NCBI GenBank assembly: GCA_037127315.1
Contig: JBBBDQ010001686.1
Location: 1,371,001 to 1,435,000, forward strand
DNA: 64,000 nt
Origin: Ascarosepion bandense
Lineage: Eukaryota > Mollusca > Cephalopoda > Sepiida > Sepiidae
Direction of reading: 5' to 3'
In this document: positions 20,855 through 34,694 of the stretch, piece after piece
Layout: every line of letters starts with the position of its first letter
Numbering within the stretch: the first letter of the stretch is position 1
Position numbers and translations under genes: made by a program
The notes under the pieces: generated by a model
What the model was told of the DNA's origin: nothing
Seen by the model: the letters and a program-made list of their open reading frames with translations, nothing else
Database searches by the model: none

Positions 20855-23800
20855 TACTAATTTTATTTCATCGAATTATTGTGGCTTTTTATCCCGACAG
20901 TTGATGCTTTTTAGTTCTTTCCCATTTTATTAGTAGCTTTTTGCCCAGCTCACCAATTCAGTGCATTTTTCACTATTAGTACTATTTTATTACTAGTTTT
21001 ATTCCATCTTATTGTTGCTTTTTATCCCAACACTCTGGCTCTATACACTCTTCATTATTACTATTATTTTATTACTAGTTTCATTCCATCTTATTGTTGC
21101 TTTTTATCCCAACACTCTGGCTCTATACACTCTTCATTATTACTATTATTTTATTACTAGTTTCATTCCATCTTATTGTTGCTTTTTATCCCAACACTCT
21201 GGCTCTATACACTGTTCATTATTACTATTATTTTATTACTAGTTTCATTCCATCTTATTGTTGCTTTTTATCCCAACACTCCGGCTCTATACACTCTTCA
21301 TTATTACTATTATTTTATTACTAGTTTCATTCCATCTTATTGTTGCTTTTTATCCCAACACTCTGGCTCTATACACTCTTCATTATTACTATTATTTTAT
21401 TACTAGTTTCATTCCATCTTATTGTTGTTTTTTTTATCCCAACACCCGGCTCTATACACTCTTCATTATTACTATTATTTTATTACTAGTTTTATTCCAT
21501 CTTATTGTTGCTTTTTATCCCAACACCTGGCTCTATACACTCTTCATTATTACTATTATTTTATTACTAGTTTCATTCCATCTCTTTATTGTTGCTTTTT
21601 ATCCCAACACTTTGGTCTCATACACCTTTCTTCATTATTACTATTATTTTTATTACTAGTTTCTACATCTCCATCTTATTGTTGCTTTTTATCCCAACAC
21701 CTGGCTCTATACATCATTATTACTATTATTTTATTACTAGTTTCATTCCATCTTTATTGTTGCTTTTTATCCCAACACTTGGCTCTATACACTCTTCATT
21801 ATTACTATTATTTTATTATTAGTTTTATTCATCTTATTATTGTTGCTTTTTATCCCAACACTCTGGCTCTATACACTCTCTTCATTACTATTATTTTATT
21901 ACTAGTTTTATTCCATCTTATTATTGTTGCTTTTTATCCCAACACTCTGGCTCTATACACTCTTCATTATTACTATTATTTTATTACTAGTTTCATTCCA
22001 ATTATTGTTGCTTTTCATCCAACACTTTGGCTCTATACACTCTTCATTATTACTATTATTTTATTACTAGTTTCATTCCATCTTATTGTTGCTTTTTATC
22101 CCAACACTGGCTCTACACACTTTCATTATTACTATTATTTTATTACTAGTTTCATTCCATCTTATTGTTGCTTTTTATCCCAACACTCTGGCTCTATACA
22201 CTCTTCATTATTACTATTATTTTATTATTAGTTTTATTCCATCTTATTATTGTTACTTATCCCAAATAATTTTGCCTCATACACTCTTCATTATTACTAT
22301 TATTTTATTACTAGTTTTATTCCATCTTATTATTGTTGCTTTTTATCCCAACACTCTGGCTCTATACACTCTTCATTATTACTATTATTTTATTACTAGT
22401 TTTATTCCATCTTTTATTATTGTTGCTTTTTATCCCAACACTCTGGCTCTATACACTCTTCTCATTATTACTATTATTTTATTACTAGTTTTATTCCATC
22501 TTGGCTATTGTTGCCTTTTATCCCAACACTCTTGGCTCAATACACCTTCATTATTACTATTATTTGCCACTAGTTTTATTCCATCTTATTATTGTTGCTT
22601 TTTATCCCAACACTCTAGTTCTATACACTTATTATTACTATTATTTTATTACAAGTTTTATTCCATCTTATTATTGTTGCTTTTTATCCCAACACTCTGG
22701 TCACACAATTCTTCATTATTACTATTATTTTATTACTAGTTTATTCCATCTTTTATTATTTTTGCTTTTTATCCCAACACTCTTGGCTCTATACACTCTT
22801 CATTATTACTATTATTTTTATTACTAGTTTATTCCATCTTATTATTTTTGCTTTTTATCCCAAAACTCTGGCTCTATACACTCTTCATTATTACTATTAT
22901 TTTATTACTAGTTTATTCCATCTTATTATTGTTGCTTTTTATCCCAACGCTCTGGCTCTATACACTCTTCATTATTACTATTATTTTATTACTAGCTTGT
23001 TCTATCTTATTATTTTTGCTTTTTATCCCAAAACTCTGGCTCTATACACTCTTCATTATTACTATTATTTTATTACTAGTTTATTCCATCTTATTATTGT
23101 TGCTTTTTATCCCAACGCTCTGGCTCTATACACTCTCTTCATTATTACTATTATTTTATTACTAGTTTTATTCCATCTTATTGTTGCTTTTATCCCAACA
23201 CTCTGGCTCTATACACTCTTCATTATTACTATTATTTTATTACTAGTTTTATTCCATCTTATTATTGTCGTTTTTTATCCCAACACACTTGCCCAATACA
23301 CTCTTCATTATTACTATTATTTTATTACTAGTTTTGTTCCATCTTATTATTGTTGCTTTATCCCAACACTCTGGCTCTATACACTCTTCATTATTACTAT
23401 TATTTTATTACTAGTTTTATTCCCATCTTATTATTGTTGTTGCTTTTTATCCTGCAACAATTTCTGCCTATACACTCTTCATTATTACTATTATTTTATT
23501 ACTAGTTTTATTCCATCTTATTATTGTTGCTTTTTATCCCAACACTCTGGCTCTATACACCTTTCATTATTACTATTATTTTATTACTAGTTTATTCCAT
23601 CTTATTATTTTTGCTTTTTATCCCAACACTCTGGCTCTCCTTATACACTCTTCTATTATTACTATTATTTTATTACTAGTTTATTCCATCTTATTATTTT
23701 TGCTTTTTATCCCAAAACCTGGCTCTATACACTCTCTTATTATTACTATTATTTTATTACTAGTTTATTCCATCTTATTATTGTTGCTTTTTATCCCAAC

Positions 23801-26800
23801 GCTCTGGTTCTATACACTCTTCATTATTACTATTATTTTATTACTAGTTTTATTCCATCTTATTATTGTTGCTTTTTATCCCAACACTCTGGCTCTATAC
23901 ACTCTTCATTATTACTATTATTTTATTACTAGTTTTATTCCATCTTATTATTGTTGCTTTTTATCCCAACACTCTGGCTCAATACACTTTTCATTATTAC
24001 TATTATTTTATTACTAATTTTATTCCATCTTATTATTGTTGCTTTTTATCCCAACACTCTGGCTCTATACACTCTTCATTATTACTATTATTTTATTACT
24101 AGTTTTATTCCATCTTATTATTGTTGCTTTTTATCCCAACACTCTGGCTCTATACACTCTTCATTATTACTATTATTTTATTACTAGTTTTATTCCATCT
24201 TATTATTGTTGCTTTTTATCCCAACACTCTGGCTCAATACACTTTTCATTATTACTATTATTTTATTACTAGTTTTATTCCATCTTATTATTGTTGCTTT
24301 TTATCCCAACACTCTGGCTCTATACACTCTTCATTATTACTATTATTTTATTACTAGTTTTATTCCATCTTATTATTGTTGCTTTTTATCCCAACACTCT
24401 GGCTCTATACACTCTTCATTATTACTATTATTTTATTACTAGTTTTATTCCATCTTATTATTGTTGCTTTTTATCCCAACACTCTGGCTCTATACACTCT
24501 TCATTATTACTATTATTTTATTACTAGTTTTATTCCATCTTATTATTGTTGCTTTTTATCCCAACACTCTGGCTCTATACACTCTTCATTATTACTATTA
24601 TTTTATTACTAGTTTTATTCCATCTTATTATTGTTGCTTTTTATCCCAACACTCTGGCTCAATACACTTTTCATTATTACTATTATTTTATTACTAGTTT
24701 TATTCCATCTTATTATTGTTGCTTTTTATCCCAACACTCTGGCTCTATACACTCTTCATTATTACTATTATTTTATTACTAGTTTTATTCCATCTTATTA
24801 TTGTTGCTTTTTATCCCAACACTCTGGCTCTATACACTCTTCATTATTACTATTATTTTATTACTAGTTTTATTCCATCTTATTATTGTTGCTTTTTATC
24901 CCAACACTCTGGCTCTATACACTCTTCATTATTACTATTATTTTATTACTAGTTTTATTCCATCTTATTATTGTTGCTTTTTATCCCAACACTCTGGCTC
25001 TATACACTCTTCATTATTACTATTATTTTCTTACAAGTTTTATTCCATCTTATTGTTGTTGCTTTTTATCTCAACACTCTGGCTCTATACACTCTTCATT
25101 ATTACTATTATTTTATTACTAGTTTTATTCCATCTTATTATTGTTGCTTTTTATCCCAACACTCTGGCTCTATACACTCTTCATTATTACTATTATTTTA
25201 TTACTTGTTTTATTCCATTATATACTTGTTGCTTTTTATCCCAACACTCTGGCTCTATACACTCTTCATTATTACTATTATTTTATTACTAGTTTTATTC
25301 CATCTTATTATTGTTGCTTTTTATCCCAACACTCTGGCTCTATACACTCTTCATTATTACTATTATTTTCTTACTAGTTTTATTCCATCTTATTATTGTT
25401 GCTTTTTATCCCAACACTCTGGCTCTATACACTCTTCATTATTACTATTATTTTATTACTTGTTTTATTCCATTATATACTTGTTGCTTTTTATCCCAAC
25501 ACTCTGGCTCTATACACTCTTCATTATTACTATTATTTTATTACTAGTTTTATTCCATCTTATTATTGTTGCTTTTTATCCCAACACTCTGGCTCTATAC
25601 ACTCTTCATTATTACTATTATTTTATTACTAGTTTTATTCCATCTTATTATTGTTGCTTTTTATCCCAACACTCTGGCTCTATACACTCTTCATTATTAC
25701 TATTATTTTATTACTAGTTTTATTCCATCTTATTGTTGTTGCTTTTTATCCCAACACTCTGGCTCTATACACTCTTCATTATTACTATTATTTTATTACT
25801 AGTTTTATTCCATCTTATTATTGTTGCTTTTTATCCCAACACTGGATCTATACACTCTTCATTATTACTATTATTTTATTACTAGTTTTATTCCATCTTA
25901 TTATTGTTACTTTTTATCCCAACACTCTGGCTCTATACACTCTTCATTATTACTATTATTTTATTACTAGTTTTATTCCATCTTATAATTGTTGCTTTTC
26001 ATCCCAACACTCTGGCTCTATACACTCTTCATTATTACTATTATTTTATTACTCGTTTATTCCATCTTATTATTGTTGCTTTTTATCCCAACACTCTGGC
26101 TCTATACACTCTTCATTATTACTATTATTTTATTACTAGTTTTATTCCATCTTATTATTGTTGCTTTTTATCCCAACACTCTGGCTCTATACACTCTTCC
26201 TTATTACTATTATTTTATTACTAGTTTTATTCCATCTTATTATTGTTGCTTTTTATCCCAACACTCTGGCTCTATACACTCTTCATTATTACTATTATTT
26301 TATTACTAGTTTTATTCCATCTTATTATTGTTGCTTTTTATCCCAACACTCTGGCTCTATACACTCTTCCTTATTACTATTATTTTATTACTAGTTTTAT
26401 TCCATCTTATTATTGTTGCTTTTTATCCCAACACTCTGGCTCTATACACTCTTCATTATTACTATTATTTTATTACTAGTTTTATTCCATCTTATTATTG
26501 TTGCTTTTTATCCCAACACTCTGGCTCTATACACTCTTCATTATTACTATTATTTTATTACTAGTTTTATTCCATCTTATTATTGTTGCGTTTTATCCCA
26601 ACACTCTGGCTCTATACACTCTTCATTATTACTATTATTTTATTACTAGTTTTATTCCATCTTATTATTGTTGCTTTTTATCCAAACACTCTGGCTCTAT
26701 ACACTCTTCATTATTACTATTATTTTATTACTAGTTTTATTCCATCTTATTATTGTTGCTTTTTATCCCAACACTCTGGCTCTATACACTCTTCATTATT

Positions 26801-28999
26801 ACTATTATTTTATTACTAGTTTTATTCCATCTTATTATTGTTGCTTTTTATCCCAACACTCTGGCTCTATACACTCTTCATTATTACTATTATTTTATTA
26901 CTAGTTTTATTCCATCTTATTATTGTTGCTTTTTATCCCAACACTCTGGCTCTATACACTCTTCATTATTACTATTATTTTATTACTAGTTTTATTCCAT
27001 CTTATTATTGTTGCTTTTTATCCCAACACTCTGGCTCTATACACTCTTCATTATTACTATTATTTTATTACTTGTTTTAATCCATTATATACTTGTTGCT
27101 TTTTATCCCAACACTCTGGCTCTATACACTCTTCATTATTACTATTATTTTATTACTAGTTTTATTCCATCTTATTATTGTTGCTTTTTATCCCAACACT
27201 CTGGCTCTATACACTCTTCATTATTACTATTATTTTATTACTAGTTTTATTCCATCTTATTATTGTTGCTTTTTATCCCAACACTCTGGCTCTATACACT
27301 CTTCATTATTACTATTATTTTATTACTAGTTTTATTCCATCTTATTGTTGTTGCTTTTTATCCCAAGACTCTGGCTCTATACACTCTTCATTATTACTAT
27401 TATTTTATTACTAGTTTTATTCCATCTTATTATTGTTGCTTTTTATCCCAACACTGGATCTATACACTCTTCATTATTACTATTATTTTATTACTAGTTT
27501 TATTCCATCTTATTATTGTTACTTTTTATCCCAACACTCTGGCTCTATACACTCTTCATTATTACTATTATTTTATTTCTAGTTTTATTCCATCTTATAA
27601 TTGTTGCTTTTTATCCCAACACTCTGGCTCTATACACTCTTCATTATTACTATTATTTTATTACTCGTTTATTCCATCTTATTATTGTTGCTTTTTATCC
27701 CAACACTCTGGCTCTATACACTCTTCATTATTACTATTATTTTATTACTAGTTTTATTCCATCTTATTATTGTTGCTTTTTATCCCAACACTCTGGCTCT
27801 ATACACTCTTCCTTATTACTATTATTTTATTACTAGTTTTATTCCATCTTATTATTGTTGCTTTTTATCCCAACACTCTGGCTCTATACACTCTTCATTA
27901 TTACTATTATTTTATTACTAGTTTTATTTCATCTTATTATTGTTGCTTTTTATCCCAACACTCTGGCTCTATACACTCTTCCTTATTACTATTATTTTAT
28001 TACTAGTTTTATTCCATCTTATTATTGTTGCTTTTTATCCCAACACTCTGGCTCTATACCCTCTTCATTATTACTATTATTTTATTACTAGTTTTATTCC
28101 ATCTTATTATTGTTGCTTTTTATCCCAACACTCTGGCTCTATACACTCTTCATTATTACTATTATTTTATTACTAGTTTTATTCCATCTTATTATTGTTG
28201 CGTTTTATCCCAACACTCTGGCTCTATACACTCTTCATTATTACTATTATTTTATTACTAGTTTTATTCCATCTTATTATTGTTGCTTTTTATCCCAACA
28301 CTCTGGCTCTATACACTCTTCATTATTACTATTATTTTATTACTAGTTTTATTCCATCTTATTATTGTTGCTTTTTATCCCAACACTCTGGCTCTATACA
28401 CTCTTCATTATTACTATTATTTTATTACTAGTTTTATTCCATCTTATTATTGTTGCTTTTTATCCCAACACTCTGGCTCTATACACTCTTCATTATTACT
28501 ATTATTTTATTACTAGTTTTATTCCATCTTATTATTGTTGCTTTTTATCCCAACACTCTGGCTCTATACACTCTTCATTATTACTATTATTTTATTACTA
28601 GTTTTATTCCATCTTATTATTGTTGCTTTTTATCCCAACACTCTGGCTCTATACACTCTTCATTATTACTATTATTTTATTACTAGTTTTATTCCATCTT
28701 ATTATTGTTGCTTTTTATCCCAACACTCTGGCTCTATACACTCTTCATTATTCCTTTTATATTATTACTAGTTTTATTCCATCTTATTATTGTTGCTTTT
28801 TATCCCAACACTCTGGCTCTATACACTTTTCATTATTACTATTATTTTATTACTTGGTTTATTCCATTTTATTCTTGTTGCTTTTTATCCCAACACTCTG
28901 GCTCTATACACTCTTCCTTATTACTATTATTTTATTACTAGTTTTATTCCATCTTATTATTGTTGCTTTTTATCCCAACACTCTGGCTCAAGTCACTCT
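20855..28999 (+). repeat. 8-kb satellite array, 82-85-bp unit
   Basis: About 95 tandem copies of a unit that contains TTTATTCCATCTTATTATTG, TTGCTTTTTATCCCAACACT, CTGGCTCTATACACTCTTCA and TTATTACTATTATTTTATTA. The first regular units (21,005-21,420) are 82 bp apart, 21,420-23,780 is irregular with many small insertions and deletions, and 23,780-28,760 is a homogeneous core with an 85-bp period. 20,855-20,990 holds degenerate first units. It continues after a LINE insertion at 31,729-31,850. Since 85 is not a multiple of three, every frame is open for one or two units up to the TAG in TTACTAG; the resulting hydrophobic translations are artefacts. Confidence 0.97.
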
Positions 29000-29019
29000 T
29001 CATTATTATTATTATTATT
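29000..29019. repeat. (ATT)n at 3' junction of LINE copy D
   Basis: CATTATTATTATTATTATTA between the last satellite unit and the LINE end. Confidence 0.85.
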
Positions 29020-31696
29020 ATGTCATTTTTCATCATATTTCGATTTCTGCTTTGGTCTCACTACCAACCAAGTCTGCGGTGAGACCTAAGGCAGGTCGTG
29101 GCGTGTTGTTATGACTCCATTTCCTGTTTTTCTATCTTCCCTATCATCTCTAGCATTACATAGATAAAGTTTTCCTTAGTGTGTGGGCTGTACTTAATAA
29201 GACAATTTTTTTACATATCTAAGCTGGGGTTTCCAGGGATTCTTTCAATGTGTTGTTTTGTTCCATTTTTTTATCATTCCAAGTGCACCTACTATCACTG
29301 GCACAACTCTTGTTTTCAATTTCCACATTTTTTCTATTTCAATTTCCAGGTCTTTATATTTTGACAGTTTTTCAAATTCCTTGATTGCTATGTTACAATC
29401 CGCTGGACAAGCCATATCAATTAATAGACAAGTTTTCTCCTTCTGGTTTTTAACAATAATGTCTGGCCTGTTTACTTCAATTTTTCTGTCTGTGTAGATG
29501 GTCTAATCCCATAGAATGGTTACATCTTCTATTTCTGTAACCGGTGCTGGGTGATGTTCATACCAGTGTTTGTTTACAGATTTTCCATCATATTTGCACA
29601 TTGTCTAATGTAGATATTGCTCAACTCTATCGTGGCGATTTTTATATTCATTTGGGGCAAGCATAGAACAGCCTGAGATTAGGTGGTCTATTGTTTCTTG
29701 GTGTTTATCACAAAACCTGCATTTGGGATCCATATTATTATGCATAAAAGTTTCTAGTGAAAAGACTTTGGTCTTACCCTGCAAGAATAAAGACTTCAGT
29801 TTCAGACTTTAATCGAGATGCACGTAACCATCGATGAGTATTAACTTTGTCAACATTGGATTTATTGGCACGTTCTGGATATTGGCCATGCAGAGGTTTG
29901 TCTTTCCAGGGCTGATTCCTCTGTTCAAGAGCTTTATCTTTGACTTTCATTTTCATATTTTTTGCCGCAATTGTTGGTTCTTGGCTTCTGTTTTGCTTTC
30001 TACAGAATCTACTAACTGTAAATCTTGTTTGTATTTACTGCCTTCTTTTATTATTGAATATTTTTTCTTTCTTTCTTCATGTTGCCTTACTAATTGTATC
30101 ATCCAATCCTTTGTTTTTTCTATGTATGTTAGTTAGCCAATAGTTGTTGTCTTGTATGACAATTCCAGCTGAATAAGACCTCTTCCACCTTCTTTACGGG
30201 GTATGTATAGACGGTCTACATCAGCCTTTGGATGATGCATCTTATGCTTAGAAAGAAGCTTTCTTGTTTTAGAATCCATTCGCCTGATGTCGTTTAGAGT
30301 CCAGTTTAAAATGTTGAAGCTATATTGGACAACTGGGATTGCAAGGCTATTAATGGCCATAACTCTGTTCTGTGAATTTAATTCAGTTTTTAATATCATT
30401 CGTAGCCTTCTATAGTACTCTTTACGCACTATTTCTTTCATTTTTTTATGGTGAATGTTTTCGCTCTCATTTACACCTAGGTATTTATAAGCTTCTTCTG
30501 GTTTCAATTCTTTTATTGTTACAGCAGGGTCTAAGCTAATTGAGGATGTTTATTGTATTGATTCACGTAAAACTGTAGCTTTAGCACATTTATTCAAATT
30601 GAATTTCATTCCAATGTCTTCGCTGAAGCATTTTACAGTTTGCAGACGACCTTCCAGCTCATTATCATTCTTAGCATATAACTTTAAGTCATCCATGTAA
30701 AATAGATGGCTTATTTTCTTTTGGCCTATTTTATAACCACATTCTGTCTTATTAAGTTGACTGGTTAGTGCTATTAATGATATGAAGAGTAGTAATGCAG
30801 ACAAAGAATCACCTTGAAATATACCTCTTTTGATGTTTATTTCACCAGACTTATAGGTTCCATTTATATGATTGAGGTAAAGGGTTGTTTTCCATATAGA
30901 CATGCACTGTTTGATGAAATTGATGATGACGGGCAATATTTTGTATATATTTAAAGTCTTTAAAATCCAGGAATGTGGCACACTATCGAATGCCTTACGA
31001 TAATCTATCTAGGCAGTACTAAGATTTTTCTTTGTACTGTAGCAGTTTTCCAGGACCATTTTGTTAATAAGCAATTGGTCTTTACATCCAGAACAGCCAC
31101 GTTTGCACCCTTTTTGTTCAAGCGGTATCATGTCATTTCTTTCTAAGAATAAATATGTCCGTTTTGTTAAAATAGATGTTAATAGTTTATATTAATGTTT
31201 ATATATCGTTTGTGTCACCATTCTTGCGTAGAAGAAATGTAATTCTTTGGTCATCCATACAGGAATTTTAGTTGGATCGTCAACCATTTCTTGAAGTTCT
31301 TTGCCTAGTTTTTTATGTGTTGTATTTAAATAATATAGCCAAAATTTAGGAATTTTATCTATACCTGGAAATTTCCAATTGTGTACTTTTTGAGTGCAAA
31401 TTTAACATCCTCTGCTGTAATTCCAGCCCATGTCTGTTCTGGTTTATTTTTCATTCGTTCTATCTCTTGTGCAATCCAATCTACTTCCTTGCTATGTTCT
31501 TTAGGGCAAGCCCATATCTTTTCCCAGAACTGTGTAACTTCTTCCATTCTGGGGAGGACTGTCACTTCAATTCTTTTTTTACCTATTTCCCTGTAAAATC
31601 TCTCTTCATCGGTTTGAAAAATCTTGTTTTGTCTGTAAAATCTTGATCTTTTCTCATAGTGTCTTATACTTTGAGCCTTCAGTTGTATTTTTTGCT

Positions 31697-31699
<3 letters not shown>
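29020..31699 (-). mobile_element. R4/Dong-like LINE copy D with reverse transcriptase, zinc knuckle and RLE
   Basis: The longest copy (2.68 kb, minus strand). In element order: 31,700-31,359 encodes KRSRFYRQNKIFQTDEERFY and the segment WAGITAEDVKFALKKYTIG before the RT; 31,110-30,550 encodes RT motifs GCSGCKDQLLINK, IDYRKAFDSVPHSWIL, GIFQGDSLSALLLFISLIAL and the catalytic box FYMDDLKLYAKND, then FSEDIGMKFNLNKCA; 30,507-30,133 encodes YLGVNE, NILNWTLNDIRRMD, RKLLSKHKMHHPKADVDRLY and GGRGLIQLE (thumb and connection region); 29,956-29,020 holds the linker, zinc knuckle and RLE in broken frames. Stops and frameshifts separate the blocks (for example at 31,011 and 30,549), so it is dead, but the catalytic Asp pair is kept. 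The 5' Myb-like N-terminus is missing. Both ends meet (ATT)n, and the satellite resumes beyond. Confidence 0.9.
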
Positions 31700-31729
<30 letters not shown>

Positions 31730-31850
31730 GTTTTATACCATCTAATTATTGTTGTCTTTTATCGCAACACTCTGGCTCTATACACTCTTTATTATTACTA
31801 TTATTTTATTACTAGTTTTATTCCATCTTATTATTGATGCTTATTGATGT
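31700..31850. repeat. (ATT)n and resumed 85-bp satellite
   Basis: After (ATT)n at 31,700-31,728, one and a third units of the 85-bp satellite follow (TTATCGCAACACTCTGGCTC at 31,758). This shows the LINE was inserted into the array. Confidence 0.9.
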
Positions 31851-32480
31851 TTTATTGCTCTGATACAACTCTGTGCCGAATCGCTTTTAAAGGTCTAGCG
31901 TACATGACTTTATAAAACACTATTTCCTTCTCTGGTATCCTTGCTACGTTGCAAAATCTAACGGACAGTTTTCAGGTGTTGACAATCGAACAGGAGTGGG
32001 TTTAGAAATGCAAATCAATTAACATTAAATGTTTACATAACTCTGCTTACCAAAATATAACTTATATGAAAGATGAATGTTTCTTTACACTTTACATTAT
32101 GACGATGAAGACCTCTAAAAAGTATGAATCCACCTTTTCACCCCAATCTATAGGTTAATTAGTAAGACTTGTATCCCTAAAACCATTATTATTACAAAAA
32201 CAAACCTACATACTAAATAGTTAGATTTCGGCATTAAATAACCCATAAAGGTTTATAAGTTTGCTAAACAAAAAACGATGAATTGCAAAAACAGAATAAC
32301 GTATATCATATTTTTATTTGATTCAAAACTCCAAAGAAAAATTGATTTTTGCATTAAATGACCCATAAAGGTGTTGATGTGCTGTTAAAAAGAAATAACT
32401 AACCTATCAAGCAAACATCCAATCTTTGTATAACATACTATTGAAACAAACCCGTTTTCTAATAGGCTAGTGGAACCTCG
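31851..32480. repeat. Diverged units of a satellite of about 350 bp, left part
   Basis: 32,215-32,415 shares word order with 34,200-34,640 (AACGTATATCATATTTTTAT, AAAATGACxxATA, GCTGTTAAAAA and similar). 31,851-32,090 is AT-rich with no recognised content. Confidence 0.45.
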
Positions 32481-32484
32481 TTAA

Positions 32485-33620
32485 ACATGTCTCCCTATCC
32501 CTGGTAGCTCTGAGCACGCCTTCTCCTGTTACATCACCCAAGCCCCACTCTGCCATCCACTAGCTCAAGCCCATAAATCTAGAATGTAAATGCATGGCTA
32601 CAAAATGAGGGATCAGTTTATATATTGATTATAATTAAGATTTGATCCCCCATTTTATACCCACATTATAATTTCTTATAAACAGTTGGCATATATATTC
32701 TTCTTCAATGTGCCCTGTCCCTTCAGGACGTAGGCCATCATGGCTTTCCACGTTTCCTATCCCTGGTGGCTTTGAACACGCCTTCTCCTGTTACACTATG
32801 CAACCCTCGTTCCGTCACCCACCTGATTAGGCCCTTCAAATATGTTATCCGTTGCTTTCCCCTGACTATTTTCCCTCTATCTGGTCTGTTAGTATCAGGT
32901 TGTCTAAGCCCTCCTTCCTCATTGCATTTCCCAGGAACTTCAGCTGTCTGATGCTAAGTATTAATTTCCTATTTGTTTTCATTATTTCTAAAACCTCATC
33001 ATTGCTCACATGCTCAATCCATGATATTCGCAGCATCCTTCTGTAGAACCACATTTCATTTGCTTCAAGTTTTTCCTTCATCTTCGAAGATATTGACCAA
33101 CATTCACTGCCATATTGAAGAACTGACATCACATAGCAATCCAGTACTCTCCTCTTTGTTTCTAGTGAAATTGTCCTGTTTCTTAATACTTTATTCAACT
33201 TCTGGAATGCATTCTTAAGCTTTTGGATCTCAGGAATATCAATGTATAGAAACTGCTGTGGCCACAAAGTGAGGGGTCAATTTATGTATTGATTTTAATA
33301 TAGAACTGATCCCCCACTTTATATCCAACATTCTTCTGTAGAACCACATTTCAGCTGCTTAAAGTTTTTCCTTCATCTTTGATGATATTGCCCAGCATTC
33401 ACTGCCATATTGAAGAACCGACATCACATAGCAATCCAGTACTCTCTTTTTTGTTTCTAGTTAAATTGTCCTGTTTCTTAATACTTTATTCAACTTCTAG
33501 AATGCTTACTTCGCCATGCCGATTCTCCTTCGGATCTCTGTGTCGCACTTTCTGTCTTCTGTTATAACGCTTCCGGGGTATTTAGATTTTTGCACCTGCT
33601 TGATTCTAGTATCCCCGACC
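32485..33620 (-). mobile_element. RTE-like LINE 3' part, rearranged
   Basis: Minus strand. 33,267-32,866 encodes KLNKVLRNRTISLETKRRVL, CYVMSVLQYGSECWSISSKM, EMWFYRRMLRISWIEHVSND and RQLKFLGNAMRKEGL. A second, overlapping copy of the upstream part lies at 33,320-33,600 (same VLQYGSECW block). Between them and again at 32,600 are the palindromic tail units (33,263-33,321 and 32,601-32,659). The element splits the 350-bp satellite. Confidence 0.8.
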
Positions 33621-33629
33621 TTTATTTGG

Positions 33630-34670
33630 CATACCAACAAAAAAAAAACATGAAAGAACTCTTTCATGACATTAATCTATATAATATTCTACAATATCTA
33701 CAATATCTAAAAGAAATTTAACTGTATTCCAAAATATAACTTCAATAAAACCACCTCATAAATCACACGAATCACCGTTTCTAGTAATTATATTACACGG
33801 ACATTTATAAGCACAGAAGCAGAGTATCATCTTCCATGTATCCACTTGTGAAAGTAGAATAACATATATCATATTTTTACTTCTATGCTTTCAAAATATA
33901 TTTACTTGAAGCCATAAAACTGTTCAAACTATTTACGTTTCGCCATTGAATAACCCATATGTATGTTCATATGCCCCTAAACAAACGCAACCAATCAAAG
34001 AACCGACATAAAAGAACACTTTCAAAATATTCATCCACATAATATTTTACAATATCTTAAAGAAATTTAGCAGTATTTCAAAATATACCTTCAATAAAAC
34101 TACCTCATATATTACATGAATTGCCGTTTCTAGCAATTATATTACACGGACATGTATATGCACAAAAGCAGAGTATTATCTACCATGTATTCACTTGTGA
34201 AAGTAGAATAACATATATCATATTTTTATTGCTATGCTTTCAAAACATATTTACTTGAATCCATAAAACTGTTCAAACTATTTACGTGTCGACATTGAAT
34301 GAGTCATATATATGTTCATATGCCGTTAAAGAAAATCAACCAATCAAACGACCAATATGAATTAACACTTTCAAAACATTAATTCATATAATATTCTATA
34401 ATATCTTAAAGAAATTTAACTATATTCCAAAATATAAAACTCCAACATAAAACGCACCTCTCACCGATTCTAGTAATTATGTTAGACAAACATGTCTCTG
34501 CACAAGAGCAGAGTATCATCTACCATGTATTCAATTGCGAAAGCAGAATAACATATCATAATTATATTACTTCAAAGCTTCCAAAGAAATTAAATTTTAG
34601 CCTAAAATGACTTATGTGGATTTGATATGCCGTTAAAAAAATACAACATTACTTTATAACGGAGCCTTTT
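33630..34670. repeat. Satellite of about 350 bp, three units
   Basis: Units begin near 33,650, 34,005 and 34,355 with TTTCAxxACATTAATCxATATAATATT-type words, continue through TTTAACTGTATTCCAAAATATA and AAAGCAGAGTATCATCTACCATGTATTCA, and end with AACATATATCATATTTTTA. Divergence between units is clear, so the array is old. Confidence 0.75.
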
Positions 34671-34694
34671 ACCAGACGAGCCACACTTTCCCAT

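Noticed and set aside
21012..29114. Dozens of overlapping 76-270-residue hydrophobic reading frames that look like repeated membrane segments
   Set aside because: They are the three frames of one 85-bp satellite unit with few stops. The period is not a multiple of three, so frames rotate, and there is no start context, splice signal or protein family.
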